From: Paraliobacillus zengyii
Lineage (GTDB): Bacteria; Bacillota; Bacilli; Bacillales; Amphibacillaceae
Assembly: GCF_003268595.1 (NCBI RefSeq)
Contig: NZ_CP029797.1
Span: forward strand, 827,501 to 891,500
DNA length: 64,000 nucleotides
Reading direction: 5' to 3'
Position 1 is the stretch's first letter, and every line of letters starts with the position of its first letter. This document shows positions 35,228 through 44,745 of this stretch, in pieces. A model generated the notes under the pieces. The model searched no databases, was not told the DNA's origin, and saw only the letters and a program-made list of their open reading frames with translations. The position numbers and the translations under genes were made by a program.

Positions 35228-36643
35228 ATGAAACAATCAGATCAGAAACAATTGGAATACGCGATTGACGAGATCACAGAAATTGCGAAAGGTTTTGGAC
35301 TTGATTTTTTTCCTATGCGTTATGAAATTTGCCCCCCCGAAATAATCTATACATTTGGTGCCTATGGCATGCCTTCTCGATTTTCCCATTGGAGTTTTGG
35401 CAAACAATTTCATATGATGAAATTACAATATGATCTGGGATTGAGTAAAATATACGAACTGGTAATTAACTCAAATCCCTGTTATGCATTTTTGTTAAAC
35501 TCAAATAGCCTTGTTCAAAACAAACTAATTGTTGCACATGTTTTAGCACATTGTGATTTTTTTAAAAACAATGCTCGTTTTCAGAATACGCAACGTGATA
35601 TGGTAGAAAGTATGTCAGCAACAGCAGAACGAATAGATACTTATGAAAAACAGTACGGTGTCCATGAAGTTGAAATTTTTCTAGATGCAGTATTAGCTAT
35701 TCAAGAACATATTGATCCTTCTTTGATGAAATCAAAATTCGATTGGAAATTAGATGGGATAGAAGAAGAGGAAGAAGTAAAAAGGGAAACTGTTTATGAC
35801 GATTTATGGAAATTAGATGAATCATCAAAAATTGGAACTGAACCGATTAAAAAGAAAAAAAAGCAGTTACCGCCTAAGCCAGAAAAGGATATCGTTTTGT
35901 TTATTGAAGAATATAGCCCTCACTTAGAAGATTGGCAACGGGACATTTTAACGATGATGCGAGAAGAAATGCTATATTTCTGGCCGCAATTAGAAACGAA
36001 AATTATGAATGAAGGATGGGCTTCATATTGGCATCAACGAATTCTAAGAAGTTTGGATTTAACAAGTGACGAAGCTGTCGAATTTGCTAGTCTGAATGCA
36101 GGAGTTGTTCAACCTTCTAAAACCCAAATTAATCCTTATTATTTAGGAGTTAAAATGTTTGAAGACATTGAAAAAAGATTTGATAACCCTACAGAAGAAA
36201 TGAAAAAGTGGGGAGCGGTTCCTGGAAAAGGACGAGAGAAAATGTTTGAAGTTAGAGAAATCGAATCAGATATTTCATTCTTACGTAACTATTTAACAAA
36301 AGACTTTGTTGAGAGAGAAGATTTATACTTATTCCAAAAACAAGGGAATGACTATAAAGTTAGTGATAAAAATTGGGAAAACGTCCGAGATCAATTAATT
36401 TCAATGCGAATCAATGGAGGTTTTCCTTTTATTACGGTTTTAAATGGTGATTATGCTGGTAATGGAGAGCTTTATTTGAAACATAATTATGAAGGTGTTG
36501 AGTTGGATATGCGTTATCTTGAAAGAACGATACCATATATTTATCAACTATGGGGAAAATCCGTGCATATGGAAACAGAGTTGGAGGATAAACGCGTTGT
36601 ATTTAGTTACGATGGGAAAAAGGTAAGTAAAAAACAATTGTAA
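35228..36643 (+). CDS. spoVR: SpoVR-family protein
   Basis: This is a 471-residue cytoplasmic protein of the SpoVR family, needed for normal spore cortex in B. subtilis. Conserved landmarks are [42 protein letters not shown] and [13 protein letters not shown]. The same family occurs in YeaG/YeaH-linked operons of proteobacteria together with PrkA and YhbH relatives, so this window holds all three family members in separate loci. AAAGGGAG lies before the ATG. A convergent czrA gene shares its terminator. Confidence 0.93.
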   Translation: MKQSDQKQLEYAIDEITEIAKGFGLDFFPMRYEICPPEIIYTFGAYGMPSRFSHWSFGKQFHMMKLQYDLGLSKIYELVINSNPCYAFLLNSNSLVQNKLIVAHVLAHCDFFKNNARFQNTQRDMVESMSATAERIDTYEKQYGVHEVEIFLDAVLAIQEHIDPSLMKSKFDWKLDGIEEEEEVKRETVYDDLWKLDESSKIGTEPIKKKKKQLPPKPEKDIVLFIEEYSPHLEDWQRDILTMMREEMLYFWPQLETKIMNEGWASYWHQRILRSLDLTSDEAVEFASLNAGVVQPSKTQINPYYLGVKMFEDIEKRFDNPTEEMKKWGAVPGKGREKMFEVREIESDISFLRNYLTKDFVEREDLYLFQKQGNDYKVSDKNWENVRDQLISMRINGGFPFITVLNGDYAGNGELYLKHNYEGVELDMRYLERTIPYIYQLWGKSVHMETELEDKRVVFSYDGKKVSKKQL

Positions 36644-36654
36644 TGTGGAAAATG

Positions 36655-36691
36655 AAAAGGGAAGCAGTTTGAAAACAACTGTTTCCCTTTT
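36655..36691. terminator. Bidirectional terminator between spoVR and czrA
   Basis: AAAAGGGAAgCAGTT and AACTGtTTCCCTTTT pair across a short loop, with A and T runs on either side. Confidence 0.8.
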
Positions 36692-37007
36692 ATTCATGTA
36701 AAGCATGATCTATAGTTTGTTGTAATGTTTTCATGACATGTTCGTCGTCATGTTCATAATACATTGTTTTACCATCACGTCGATATTTAACTAAACGTAA
36801 ATTTTTCAAGAACCGAAGTTGATGTGAAACGTTTGATTGCTTTAATTCAAGGCATTCTGAAATCTCGGTAACAGAGCATTCCTTTTTAGAGAGTAAATGT
36901 AAGATGCGTATGCGAGTTGGATCAGCTAATGCTTTAAATGTTTGAGAAACAATAAATAAAGTTTCTTCATCAAGACCGTTATAATCCTTCTTTATTAATT
37001 CATCCAC
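36690..37007 (-). CDS. czrA: ArsR/SmtB-family zinc-responsive repressor CzrA-like
   Basis: This is a 105-residue winged-helix repressor. The HTH is in [24 protein letters not shown]. The last helix carries D-x-H ... H-x2-H (in [19 protein letters not shown]), which is the alpha-5 metal site of zinc and cobalt sensors such as CzrA. The GTG at 37007 is preferred: AGGAG lies 9 bases upstream and directly abuts the in-frame TTG at 37016. It follows czcD by about 22 bases, so efflux pump and repressor form one operon, likely autoregulated. Confidence 0.88.
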   Translation of the reverse strand: MDELIKKDYNGLDEETLFIVSQTFKALADPTRIRILHLLSKKECSVTEISECLELKQSNVSHQLRFLKNLRLVKYRRDGKTMYYEHDDEHVMKTLQQTIDHALHE

Positions 37008-37029
37008 TACGAACAACTCCTATTTCAAT

Positions 37030-37944
37030 CTAATTACAGCAATCTTCATGATCTTGTATCGCGGAACCTTCTCCTTCAATTTGGATGGTTGTGTGGTTTA
37101 ATTTAAAATTCTCCAATAATAACTTTGAAGCTACTTGTAAGATCACATCTCTATTGTGGTTTTGATCGACAATTAAATGACAACTAAGGGCAGGGAAGTT
37201 AGATGTTATTGTCCAAACGTGCAAATCGTGCATATCTACTACACCATCGATTGACAGTAGGCATTTTTCTACTTGCGTAATATCAATTTGATTTGGTATG
37301 CCTTCCATTAAGACATGGAATGAGTCCTTCGTTACGCGCCAACCACTAAATAAAATTAAGCTAGCAACAATTACACTTGCAATTGGATCAGCAATATTCC
37401 AATTAAATAATAGGATGAGTATCCCTGCAATAATAGCTCCAACTGATCCAAGTAAATCTCCAAATACATGTAACAGCGCACTACGCATATTTAAATTCTC
37501 TTCTGTATCTCCACGCATTAGAATCCAAGCAACTAAAATATTAACCAAAAGACCAATAATGGCAATTATCATCATGCTTCCATCTACATTTGGAGGCTCT
37601 AAGAAACGATTATATGCCTCCCAAAAAATATAAACGGAAATGGCTAGTAATGTAATGCCATTGATAAATGCTGCTAATATTTCAAAACGTTTATAACCAT
37701 AAGTTTTAGTAGAAGTTGCAGCTCTTTCACCAAACTTAAATGCGAATAAACTTAATCCCAAGGCGGCAGCATCGCTTAACATATGCCCTGCATCAGATAA
37801 TAATGCTAAGCTATTCGTTAGTATTCCTCCGATAACTTCAACAACCATGAAAGTAGCAATGAGAATAAAACTTAATAATAATGCTTTTTTATTTGCATGA
37901 TGTCCGTGTTGGTGGTCATGTCCATGACTATGCTCATGTCCCAT
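37030..37944 (-). CDS. czcD: Cation diffusion facilitator CzcD
   Basis: This is a 304-residue Zn/Co/Cd efflux protein with six membrane helices. The N-terminus is His-rich (GHEHSHGHDHQHGHH). Helix II contains LLSDAGHMLSDAAAL and helix V HVFGDLLGSVGAI, giving the His/Asp metal site. The C-terminal cytoplasmic metallochaperone-like domain has VVDMHDLHVWTITS. It works as a zinc/proton antiporter dimer. It is first in the czcD-czrA operon; an operator-like palindrome lies in its leader at 37958-37979. Confidence 0.93.
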   Translation of the reverse strand: MGHEHSHGHDHQHGHHANKKALLLSFILIATFMVVEVIGGILTNSLALLSDAGHMLSDAAALGLSLFAFKFGERAATSTKTYGYKRFEILAAFINGITLLAISVYIFWEAYNRFLEPPNVDGSMMIIAIIGLLVNILVAWILMRGDTEENLNMRSALLHVFGDLLGSVGAIIAGILILLFNWNIADPIASVIVASLILFSGWRVTKDSFHVLMEGIPNQIDITQVEKCLLSIDGVVDMHDLHVWTITSNFPALSCHLIVDQNHNRDVILQVASKLLLENFKLNHTTIQIEGEGSAIQDHEDCCN

Positions 37945-37957
37945 ACTTATCTCTCCT

Positions 37958-37979
37958 ATACATTCATATGTTCATGTAT
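37958..37979. promoter_or_regulatory. Probable CzrA operator
   Basis: ATACAT and ATGTAT flank TCATATGTTC, giving an imperfect palindrome with the TGAACATATGA-type centre (minus strand) seen in ArsR/SmtB operators. It lies between a weak -10 region and the czcD start codon. Confidence 0.45.
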
Positions 37980-38074
37980 TCATACTATAATATTTTAAAT
38001 TAGAATACAACCGACTTCGGCTAAAATACATTTAATTATTAAAAGGATTTGTTGGTTAAAATGAAAAAGATAAT

Positions 38075-39268
38075 TTAAAATTGATTTAAAAGAAAACCGC
38101 CAAAAGCCCCAATTAATACAATCAACCAAGCGGGAAATTTCCAATATACTAACATACTGAATAAAACTGCAGCAAATGCAAAATCAATAGGGGTAATAAT
38201 CGCAGTTCTCCAAATTGGTTGATAAAATGCAGCAATTAAAATGCCGACAACAGCAGCATTAACACTTATAAATGCTGCTTTCATTTTAGTGTGATTGCGT
38301 AGTTGATCCCAGAAAGGCAATGCTCCGAATATTAATAAGAATGATGGCAAGAAAATAGCAACTGTTGCGATCAAGCCTCCTAACCAACCTGATTTTATAG
38401 CCCCAATATATGCAGCAAACGTGAACAACGGACCAGGTACAGCTTGTGCAGCACCATATCCAGTTAAGAATTGTTGTTCTGTTAAAAATCCATTGGGTAC
38501 AAATTCTCTTTCTAATAAAGGCAATACAACATGTCCACCACCAAAGACTAGCGCTCCGGATCTATAAAAACTATCGAACATTGCAATCCAATTGGTTCCA
38601 ATTACTTCGCGAAGTAACGGTAAGACACCTAACAATCCGATAAATAGTACAAGACAAATGCCTGCAACTTTTTTTGAAATGGCAACAGTAATCAATGTTC
38701 TATCTTCTTCTATTTCATTACTAAATAAAAAAAGGCCAGCAAAAGCTGCTAATAGGATAACAACCACTTGTGATAGAGTGGTTTGCCATAAAAGTGTAGT
38801 AAGAAGTGCAAGTAATGCAATTAACTTATGGGTGAGTGTAGGTGTTAGTTTTTTCCCCATATTTAAAATAGCATGTGCAACTACCGCGACTGCTACAATT
38901 TTCAAACCTTGGATAGCTCCTGATTCTGCGATTGAAAAAGCATTCAAAAAGTAAACAAAAAGAATAAGTGCTATCACAGATGGTAATGTAAAACCAATGA
39001 ATGAAACAATACCACCTAACATACCGCCTCTAATAATACCGATTCCCATACCAACCTGACTACTTGCTGGTCCAGGTAGAAATTGGCATAAAGCAACCAA
39101 ATCAGCATAACTTTTATCGTTCAACCATTTTTCCTTTTTTACGTACGTATCGTGAAAATAGCCTAAATGTGCAATTGGACCACCGAACGAGGTTAAACCC
39201 AATCGAGTTGATATTTTTAAAATTTCCCATAAGGTTGCAATTTTTGTTTTATTTTTAATCGTAATCAC
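38075..39268 (-). CDS. chrA: Chromate transporter ChrA (two-domain)
   Basis: This is a 397-residue long-chain CHR protein with two homologous halves. The first shows LGLTSFGGPIAHLGYFHDTYV and LCQFLPGPASSQVG; the second shows FGGGHVVLPLLEREFV and GYGAAQAVPGPLFTFAAYIG. Long ChrA proteins export chromate by proton antiport. About ten or more membrane helices are visible. The start is odd: the only Shine-Dalgarno (AGGAG) overlaps the GTG at 39268, and the triplet at ideal distance is an ATT at 39259. It is divergent from znuA. Confidence 0.9.
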   Translation of the reverse strand: MITIKNKTKIATLWEILKISTRLGLTSFGGPIAHLGYFHDTYVKKEKWLNDKSYADLVALCQFLPGPASSQVGMGIGIIRGGMLGGIVSFIGFTLPSVIALILFVYFLNAFSIAESGAIQGLKIVAVAVVAHAILNMGKKLTPTLTHKLIALLALLTTLLWQTTLSQVVVILLAAFAGLFLFSNEIEEDRTLITVAISKKVAGICLVLFIGLLGVLPLLREVIGTNWIAMFDSFYRSGALVFGGGHVVLPLLEREFVPNGFLTEQQFLTGYGAAQAVPGPLFTFAAYIGAIKSGWLGGLIATVAIFLPSFLLIFGALPFWDQLRNHTKMKAAFISVNAAVVGILIAAFYQPIWRTAIITPIDFAFAAVLFSMLVYWKFPAWLIVLIGAFGGFLLNQF

Positions 39269-39395
39269 TCCTAATCATTAATTAATAATCTTTTTATAGG
39301 TAACGCTTTTCGTTTAAAGTGTAAGGCAGTGCTGGTATTTTATCAATAACAATAATGTAAATTATAATTTATTAAATAAAGCGTAACGATTACTA

Positions 39396-39424
39396 TTTAC
39401 AATACGTAATGATTACGATATAAT
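39396..39424 (+). promoter_or_regulatory. Sigma-A promoter of znuA with internal Zur box
   Basis: TTTACA and TATAAT are 17 bases apart. The spacer holds ACGTAATGATTACGA (39404-39418), a CGTAAT-G-ATTACG palindrome matching the Bacillus Zur box. A second, incomplete copy (CGTAACGATTAC) lies just upstream at 39382. Zinc-loaded Zur would shut the promoter. Confidence 0.85.
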
Positions 39425-39461
39425 CCATATAAAGCAAATATACGGGGGAGAGACTTAAGAA

Positions 39462-40499
39462 ATGAAATTATTAATGCGATTTACATTATTTATGTTAGTT
39501 GGTGGACTATTGGTAGCTTGTGGTAGTGAGGAACAAGCGGAGTCTGAGTCAGAAGCAGTATCTGGAACCGATTCAGAAGAGGAAAAACTACAAATTTATA
39601 CGACCTTATATCCATTAGAATATTTTGCAAACGAAATTGGTGGCTCATATGTTGAAGTAACTTCTATCTTACCCGCTGGAGCAGACGCACATACATATGA
39701 ACCAACATCGAAAACAATGGTTGATATTGCAACAGCAGATTTATTTATTTACAATGGTGCTGATTTAGAGGCATACGCTGAAAAGATTCAACAAGCTTTA
39801 ATTGATGAAGATGTAGAAATGGTTGAAGCTGCAGAAGGTTTAGATCTATTAAACTACGAACACGAACATGAAGAAGAAAGCGAAGAACACGCGCACGATG
39901 AAGAAGAAAGTGAAGAGCATACATACGAAGAGGAAGAAGCAGAAAGTACAGAGGATGATGGTCACGATCACGGAGATGTTGATCCACACGTATGGCTAGA
40001 CCCAATGCTTTCCGTTTCGCTGGCAGAAAACATTAAAGAAGAATTAGTAGCAAAAATGCCAGAACAAGAAGAAACTTTTGAAGCGAATTATCAAGACTTA
40101 GTTTCAAGATTGGAAAGTTTAGATAGTAATTTCCATGACACGATTGAAGGTTATGATCAAAATGAAATTTTAGTCTCACATGCAGCTTACGGATATTGGG
40201 AAAAGGCATATGGAATCGAACAATTGGCGATTTCTGGTATAACTTCTTCAGATGAACCATCACAAAAGGAATTAGAGAATATCATTGAGGAAGTTGAAGA
40301 AAATGACATTCACTATTTGTTTTTTGAGCAAAATATCACACCAAAAGTAGCAACTGTTATCCAACAAGAAACTGGTGTTGAGTCATTAGAATTGCATAAT
40401 CTTTCTGTATTAACTGAGGAAGATATAGATAATAGTGAAGATTACTTTACATTAATGGAACGGAATTTAAAAGCAATTGAAACAGCGTTAGCTGAATAA
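39462..40499 (+). CDS. znuA: Zinc-binding ABC transporter lipoprotein ZnuA/AdcA-like
   Basis: This is a 345-residue solute-binding lipoprotein with lipobox LVAC (C20). Predicted zinc ligands are H77 (GADAHTYE), H176 (VDPHVWLD) and H240 (LVSHAAYGY). Between the first two is a His/Glu/Asp-rich loop (about 131-171, seven His) typical of zinc-specific members. No permease or ATPase gene is adjacent, so it must work with a transporter encoded elsewhere. The Zur-boxed promoter at 39396 confirms zinc control. A hairpin terminator follows. Confidence 0.92.
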   Translation: MKLLMRFTLFMLVGGLLVACGSEEQAESESEAVSGTDSEEEKLQIYTTLYPLEYFANEIGGSYVEVTSILPAGADAHTYEPTSKTMVDIATADLFIYNGADLEAYAEKIQQALIDEDVEMVEAAEGLDLLNYEHEHEEESEEHAHDEEESEEHTYEEEEAESTEDDGHDHGDVDPHVWLDPMLSVSLAENIKEELVAKMPEQEETFEANYQDLVSRLESLDSNFHDTIEGYDQNEILVSHAAYGYWEKAYGIEQLAISGITSSDEPSQKELENIIEEVEENDIHYLFFEQNITPKVATVIQQETGVESLELHNLSVLTEEDIDNSEDYFTLMERNLKAIETALAE

Positions 40500-40500
40500 T

Positions 40501-40543
40501 AAAAGCGTGTATCTTCTTAAAAGTAGAGGGTACACGCTTTTTG
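40501..40543 (+). terminator. Terminator of znuA
   Basis: AAAGCGTGTA and TACACGCTTT pair, extended by an imperfect inner stem, then TTG. The following 260 bases up to the DUF5317 gene are very AT-rich, with a TATAAT at 40713 but no convincing -35 box. Confidence 0.8.
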
Positions 40544-40805
40544 TCGAACAAATAGAACTTTGTACCTAATTAAACCTATTTAAGTTAATTTAGCTTGTAG
40601 ATTACGCCTTTTTTGAACAATTTATGCAAGAAAATTTGTAAATATGATTTTATAATAGGTCATTTTACCTAATTATGTTAAAAGTATTCAAAAAAATTGA
40701 TTTGAATTATCTTATAATTAGCATTAATGTATAAATATATACAAATTTGTATTTAGATTTTTGATGTATTGTTTCTTATTAAAGTTCAGTATTGGAGAAA
40801 ATTAT

Positions 40806-41399
40806 ATGGTATATGATGGTATTTTATTTGCTATAATTGTTGGATTTATCCGAAAAGGTAATTTAAAGTTTTTAACAGAGCCTTTATTTCGTTGGGGATG
40901 GATTTTTCCGATTATCTTAATCATTCAAATTTTAGTTTTTAATTTTCAAAACCAATTACCTATTCTAGGTGAATGGAGCAACACAATATTTATCTTTGTT
41001 TATATAGTTGGTTTGTTCTTCCTTTGGCTTAACCGAAAAAATGCCGGTTTTAATCTAATAATGATTGGTGTGTTATTAAATTTCATTGTTATGGCCATAA
41101 ATGGTGGGCGCATGCCAGTTTCTGAAGAGGCTTCTACAATATTAGATCCAATGTATATGGAAGCAATTAAAAATGGATTCTATGGAAAGCATGCGCTTTT
41201 AACAGAATCTACTAGACTAGCATTTTTGGGTGATATTATTCCTATCACATCACCTTATCCAAGAGATCAAGTTATTAGTATTGGTGATGTCATTATGAAT
41301 ATTGGTATTTTCTTCTTTATTCAAGATAAAATGTTGAAGGACAAGCCAACAGAAGAGGAAATTATCTCAATGCAACTTAAAGGAGGTGAAATCAAATGA
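40806..41399 (+). CDS. DUF5317 membrane protein
   Basis: This is a 197-residue membrane protein with about five helices. It shows the DUF5317 landmarks IIVGFIRKGN, an NGGRMPVS loop, STRLAFLGDIIP and a final helix before a charged tail. The start at 40806 fits GGAG and removes 15 non-conserved residues of an upstream frame. Its role is unknown. It overlaps the next tiny gene by the sequence ATGA, and a GGDEF-HD-GYP gene follows, so a link to signalling is possible. Confidence 0.8.
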   Translation: MVYDGILFAIIVGFIRKGNLKFLTEPLFRWGWIFPIILIIQILVFNFQNQLPILGEWSNTIFIFVYIVGLFFLWLNRKNAGFNLIMIGVLLNFIVMAINGGRMPVSEEASTILDPMYMEAIKNGFYGKHALLTESTRLAFLGDIIPITSPYPRDQVISIGDVIMNIGIFFFIQDKMLKDKPTEEEIISMQLKGGEIK

Positions 41400-41509
41400 A
41401 AAAAGCTATGCAAAGCAACACTGGAATTAAAATTACTGGAGTAGTAATCAATGCTATTATTATTGGTACACTTTTGGTAGGATTAACGTCAGGATTCAGA
41501 TTGATTTAA
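41396..41509 (+). CDS. 37-residue membrane microprotein coupled to DUF5317 gene
   Basis: The product is MKKAMQSNTGIKITGVVINA followed by IIIGTLLVGLTSGFRLI: a basic start and one membrane helix. The ribosome site AAAGGAGG is ideal, and the ATG overlaps the stop of the upstream gene (ATGA), which indicates translational coupling. I do not recognise the family. It may be a small subunit or regulator of the DUF5317 protein or of the downstream cyclase. Confidence 0.75.
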   Translation: MKKAMQSNTGIKITGVVINAIIIGTLLVGLTSGFRLI

Positions 41510-41558
41510 GAGTCATCAATTTTTATATTAATAATCTAATTGAGAGTGGTGTTGAGAG

Positions 41559-43376
41559 TTGATATCTTTTAAAAATTATACCCATCTATATATTGCTAGT
41601 ATAGGATTGGTTGGAATTATTGCGTATTTGATGGTAGGAGATATTGGCTTTCAATCGCTCTATGATTGGATTATGGGATACGCCTTGATTGGTGTTACTT
41701 TGCTTCTTTTTAAGTATGTTATTGTTTTACCACCAAAAGGAAATTCATTATCTATGGATACTGCAATATTTCTGGCTTGCCTTTTTCTATTTGGTATTGA
41801 ATTTTCTTTAAATGTGTTGTTATTTAGTAGTTTAATATATTCTTTCTATGAAAAACGAATAAATTGGAGTAAACATCTATTTAATTTCTCAGCGTATACT
41901 ATTATGTTAATAAGCACTTATTATGTATTTTTATTTTTTAATGGTACTATTGGTTCAATAAACTTCATTAATTTATTTGCATACTTAGCGTCATTTTTGA
42001 TTTACTTTTTCGTGAATTCATTAATAATATCGACGTACTTTTGGATATCTGATAAAAAGAGTTTAATAGGTGTATTAGATGGCATGTTAAAGGGTACTTT
42101 AGAAAGTTATGTTGTCACACTAGTATTATCTTTAGTATTAGGATATTTAATGGATTCTTCAGGGGTTTTTGGGTTGGCGTTATTTGCAGTTATATCAATA
42201 TTGTTATCGATTGTTTTCAAGCAATATTTCTCTCTTTACGAGTCAGTAAAAACCAAGGCAAATATGGATCACTTAACGGGTCTTTATAACCATGGCTATT
42301 TTAAAGAAATACTAAATGAAAAGTTTGAGGAAATGAAACAGATTACTATCAACAAACCGTTATCTATGGCTATGTTGGATATTGATGATTTTAAGATATT
42401 TAATGATAGTAATGGACATATGAAGGGTGATCATGTATTAACTTTATTTGGCGAAATATTGATAGAAAAATGTAAAGAGAAAGATTATGTAGTGGCAAGG
42501 TATGGTGGGGAAGAATTTGTGATTTTAATGCCCGAAACGACAGAAAACCAGGCTAATGATTTTATTGAGTGCATTAGAAAAGAATTAAATAATACATATG
42601 TAGATGGAGTAGAAAGGTTACCATACGGATGTTTATCATTCTCAGCTGGTATTATAGAGTGGAATATAGAAATGTATAATCCGACTGAATTTTTAACGCA
42701 TGCAGATCAGGCGATGTATTATGCAAAAGAACAAGGAAAAAACAATACACACATATACGGTCACGAATTTGAGCCATTGGAAATTACAGCTTCTTTAGAA
42801 GAATTGGAACAGCAGTTAAAATTACTATTAGCAAAAGATATCTATACATATAGACATAGTAAACGTGTATTTAAGTTTGCAGTAGAGTTTGGTAAATATC
42901 TATTACTTAATGAGCAAGATAAAAAGATACTTTCCCTAGGGGCACTTGTTCATGATATAGGAAAACTTGAGGTACCTAGAGAAATTATTAATAAAACTGG
43001 TAAATTAACAGCTGAAGAATGGAATACTGTGAAACAACATGTTACATGGGGAAGAGAAATTATACAAGTTGATAAAAAAAATGCATCATTAGTACCTTTA
43101 GTTGAATTGCACCATGAGCGATTTGATGGAAAAGGTTATCCATATGGTAAAAAAGCTGAAGAAATACCTAAGTTAGCTAGGATATTATGTGTTATTGACT
43201 CATTTGATGCCATGACTACTGAAAGACCTTATCAAAAGACGAAATCATATAATGATGCATTAGATGAATTACGTGATTGCGCAGGAACTCAATTCGATCC
43301 ATTTTATGCTACAGCTTTTATAGATTATTTTAATAAAGAGTATATGCAGGTTGAGGAAGATATAACTACTATATAA
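41559..43376 (+). CDS. Membrane GGDEF-HD-GYP c-di-GMP enzyme
   Basis: This is a 605-residue bifunctional protein. About seven membrane helices (1-225) form a sensor part. The GGDEF domain (about 240-400) has the intact active site YGGEEF. The upstream I-site position reads KEKD instead of RxxD, so product inhibition is probably weak. The HD-GYP domain (about 405-595) has LVHDIGK and HHERFDGKGYP, both intact. It could both make and break c-di-GMP. The start is TTG at 41559 after GAGTGGTG. It is last in an operon with DUF5317 and the microprotein. Confidence 0.9.
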   Translation: MISFKNYTHLYIASIGLVGIIAYLMVGDIGFQSLYDWIMGYALIGVTLLLFKYVIVLPPKGNSLSMDTAIFLACLFLFGIEFSLNVLLFSSLIYSFYEKRINWSKHLFNFSAYTIMLISTYYVFLFFNGTIGSINFINLFAYLASFLIYFFVNSLIISTYFWISDKKSLIGVLDGMLKGTLESYVVTLVLSLVLGYLMDSSGVFGLALFAVISILLSIVFKQYFSLYESVKTKANMDHLTGLYNHGYFKEILNEKFEEMKQITINKPLSMAMLDIDDFKIFNDSNGHMKGDHVLTLFGEILIEKCKEKDYVVARYGGEEFVILMPETTENQANDFIECIRKELNNTYVDGVERLPYGCLSFSAGIIEWNIEMYNPTEFLTHADQAMYYAKEQGKNNTHIYGHEFEPLEITASLEELEQQLKLLLAKDIYTYRHSKRVFKFAVEFGKYLLLNEQDKKILSLGALVHDIGKLEVPREIINKTGKLTAEEWNTVKQHVTWGREIIQVDKKNASLVPLVELHHERFDGKGYPYGKKAEEIPKLARILCVIDSFDAMTTERPYQKTKSYNDALDELRDCAGTQFDPFYATAFIDYFNKEYMQVEEDITTI

Positions 43377-43389
43377 GAATGGAAATGTT

Positions 43390-43417
43390 GCTTGGATTAA
43401 TTTATCCAGGCTTTTAT
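43390..43417 (+). terminator. Terminator of the GGDEF-HD-GYP unit
   Basis: GCTTGGAT and ATCCAGGC pair with one G-T pair, followed by TTTTATT. Bases 43418-43698 before qoxA are AT-rich leader and promoter sequence without a recognisable gene or RNA. Confidence 0.65.
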
Positions 43418-43698
43418 TATGGGAATAAATCTGTCTTTTTTTGGAATCGTGTTTTGTTTGTCAAAAAATAAATGCTAAATCTATAAATATTATGGTTTAG
43501 TTTTTTTAAAACTTTTTCTCAAATATGAACTTTTTGTGACACTTTAATGTAATGTGTTACTTATTTGCGGATAATTGTTAGAATAAGATTTGGCAACACT
43601 ATTATTTACACTTTGTGTTCATTTAAGTATAATAACTCTTGTTATGTGCAAAAATCTGTAATAGATTACTATTTGGTTGAAAGAAAGGAGAAGATGTA

Positions 43699-44727
43699 AT
43701 GAAGCGTATTCGTACTATATTTTATATCACGGCAATACTATTAGCTACATTAACGTTAACTGGTTGTGAATCAACGCTTACGGTTTTTGATCCACAAGGA
43801 CCAGTGGCACGAAATTTAACTGAATTAATTATATTCTCTATTATTTTCATGCTATTAATTGTTATAGTAGTATTCGTTTTATTTGGTTTCATTGTTTGGA
43901 AGTATCGTGCAAAACCAGAAAATGAAGATTATGAACCTCCACATGAGGAGGGAAGTACAGCGTTAGAAATCACATGGTTCTTAATTCCTGTGTTGATCGT
44001 TGTTGCTTTAACTATACCAACTATAATTACAATTTCAGATGTTGAAGATATTCCAGAGGGTTATGATGATCAAGAACCTCTAGTTATTCACGTTACTTCT
44101 GCAGACTGGAAATGGATTTTTAGCTATCCAGAGCAAGATATTGAAACAGTAAATTATGTTAATATTCCTGCTGATCGCCCTATTCAATTTAAAATGACAT
44201 CTGCTGGAACAATGCAATCGTTTTGGGTTCCGTCTCTTGCAGGCCAGAAGTATACAATGGCTAACATGCAGACACAACTGTATCTAGTAGCTGATCGTCC
44301 AGGTGAATATATTGGAAGAAACACAAACTTTAACGGTGAAGGTTATGCACATATGTCTTTTGAAGTTGTTGCGGAATCAGCAGAAGACTTTAATGAATGG
44401 GTTTCTGATGTAAAAAACACGGCAAATGTCTTAACGGAAGATGAATATCGAGAAATTCTTACGCCAAGTATTATTGGACGTAAGACATATAATGAAACAC
44501 ATCTACAATGGATTGACCACGCACATGGTGGTTCAGAAGAATACATTAATCCAGAAGATTATGAAACACATCTTTATGAACAAGAAGGCGAGATAGATGA
44601 AGAAGATTCGGACGTATCTATTACAGATACTGAGACTGACGAAGAGCAAGATGAGTCTGAATCAGAACAAAGTAATGAAGAAATGGATATGGATGAATCA
44701 GAACATGAAGGACATGATGGACATTAA
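43699..44727 (+). CDS. qoxA: Quinol oxidase subunit II, QoxA
   Basis: This is subunit II of the aa3-600-type menaquinol oxidase. It is a 342-residue lipoprotein (lipobox LTGC) with two membrane helices and an extracytoplasmic cupredoxin domain. The CuA-binding cysteines are absent: the region reads NFNGEGYAHMSF. That marks a quinol rather than a cytochrome c oxidase. The C-terminal tail of about 60 residues is extremely acidic (DEEDSDVSITDTETDEEQ), longer than in B. subtilis and fitting a salt-adapted host. It is first in qoxABCD, with AAAGGAG before the start. Confidence 0.94.
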   Translation: MKRIRTIFYITAILLATLTLTGCESTLTVFDPQGPVARNLTELIIFSIIFMLLIVIVVFVLFGFIVWKYRAKPENEDYEPPHEEGSTALEITWFLIPVLIVVALTIPTIITISDVEDIPEGYDDQEPLVIHVTSADWKWIFSYPEQDIETVNYVNIPADRPIQFKMTSAGTMQSFWVPSLAGQKYTMANMQTQLYLVADRPGEYIGRNTNFNGEGYAHMSFEVVAESAEDFNEWVSDVKNTANVLTEDEYREILTPSIIGRKTYNETHLQWIDHAHGGSEEYINPEDYETHLYEQEGEIDEEDSDVSITDTETDEEQDESESEQSNEEMDMDESEHEGHDGH

Positions 44728-44745
44728 GTTGGGGGTGAGAAGCAT

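Noticed and set aside
43540..43566. Possible Rex or FNR-like palindrome GTGACACTTTAATGTAATGTGTTAC upstream of qoxA
   Set aside because: The halves do not match a known redox-regulator consensus closely and the position relative to a promoter is unclear.
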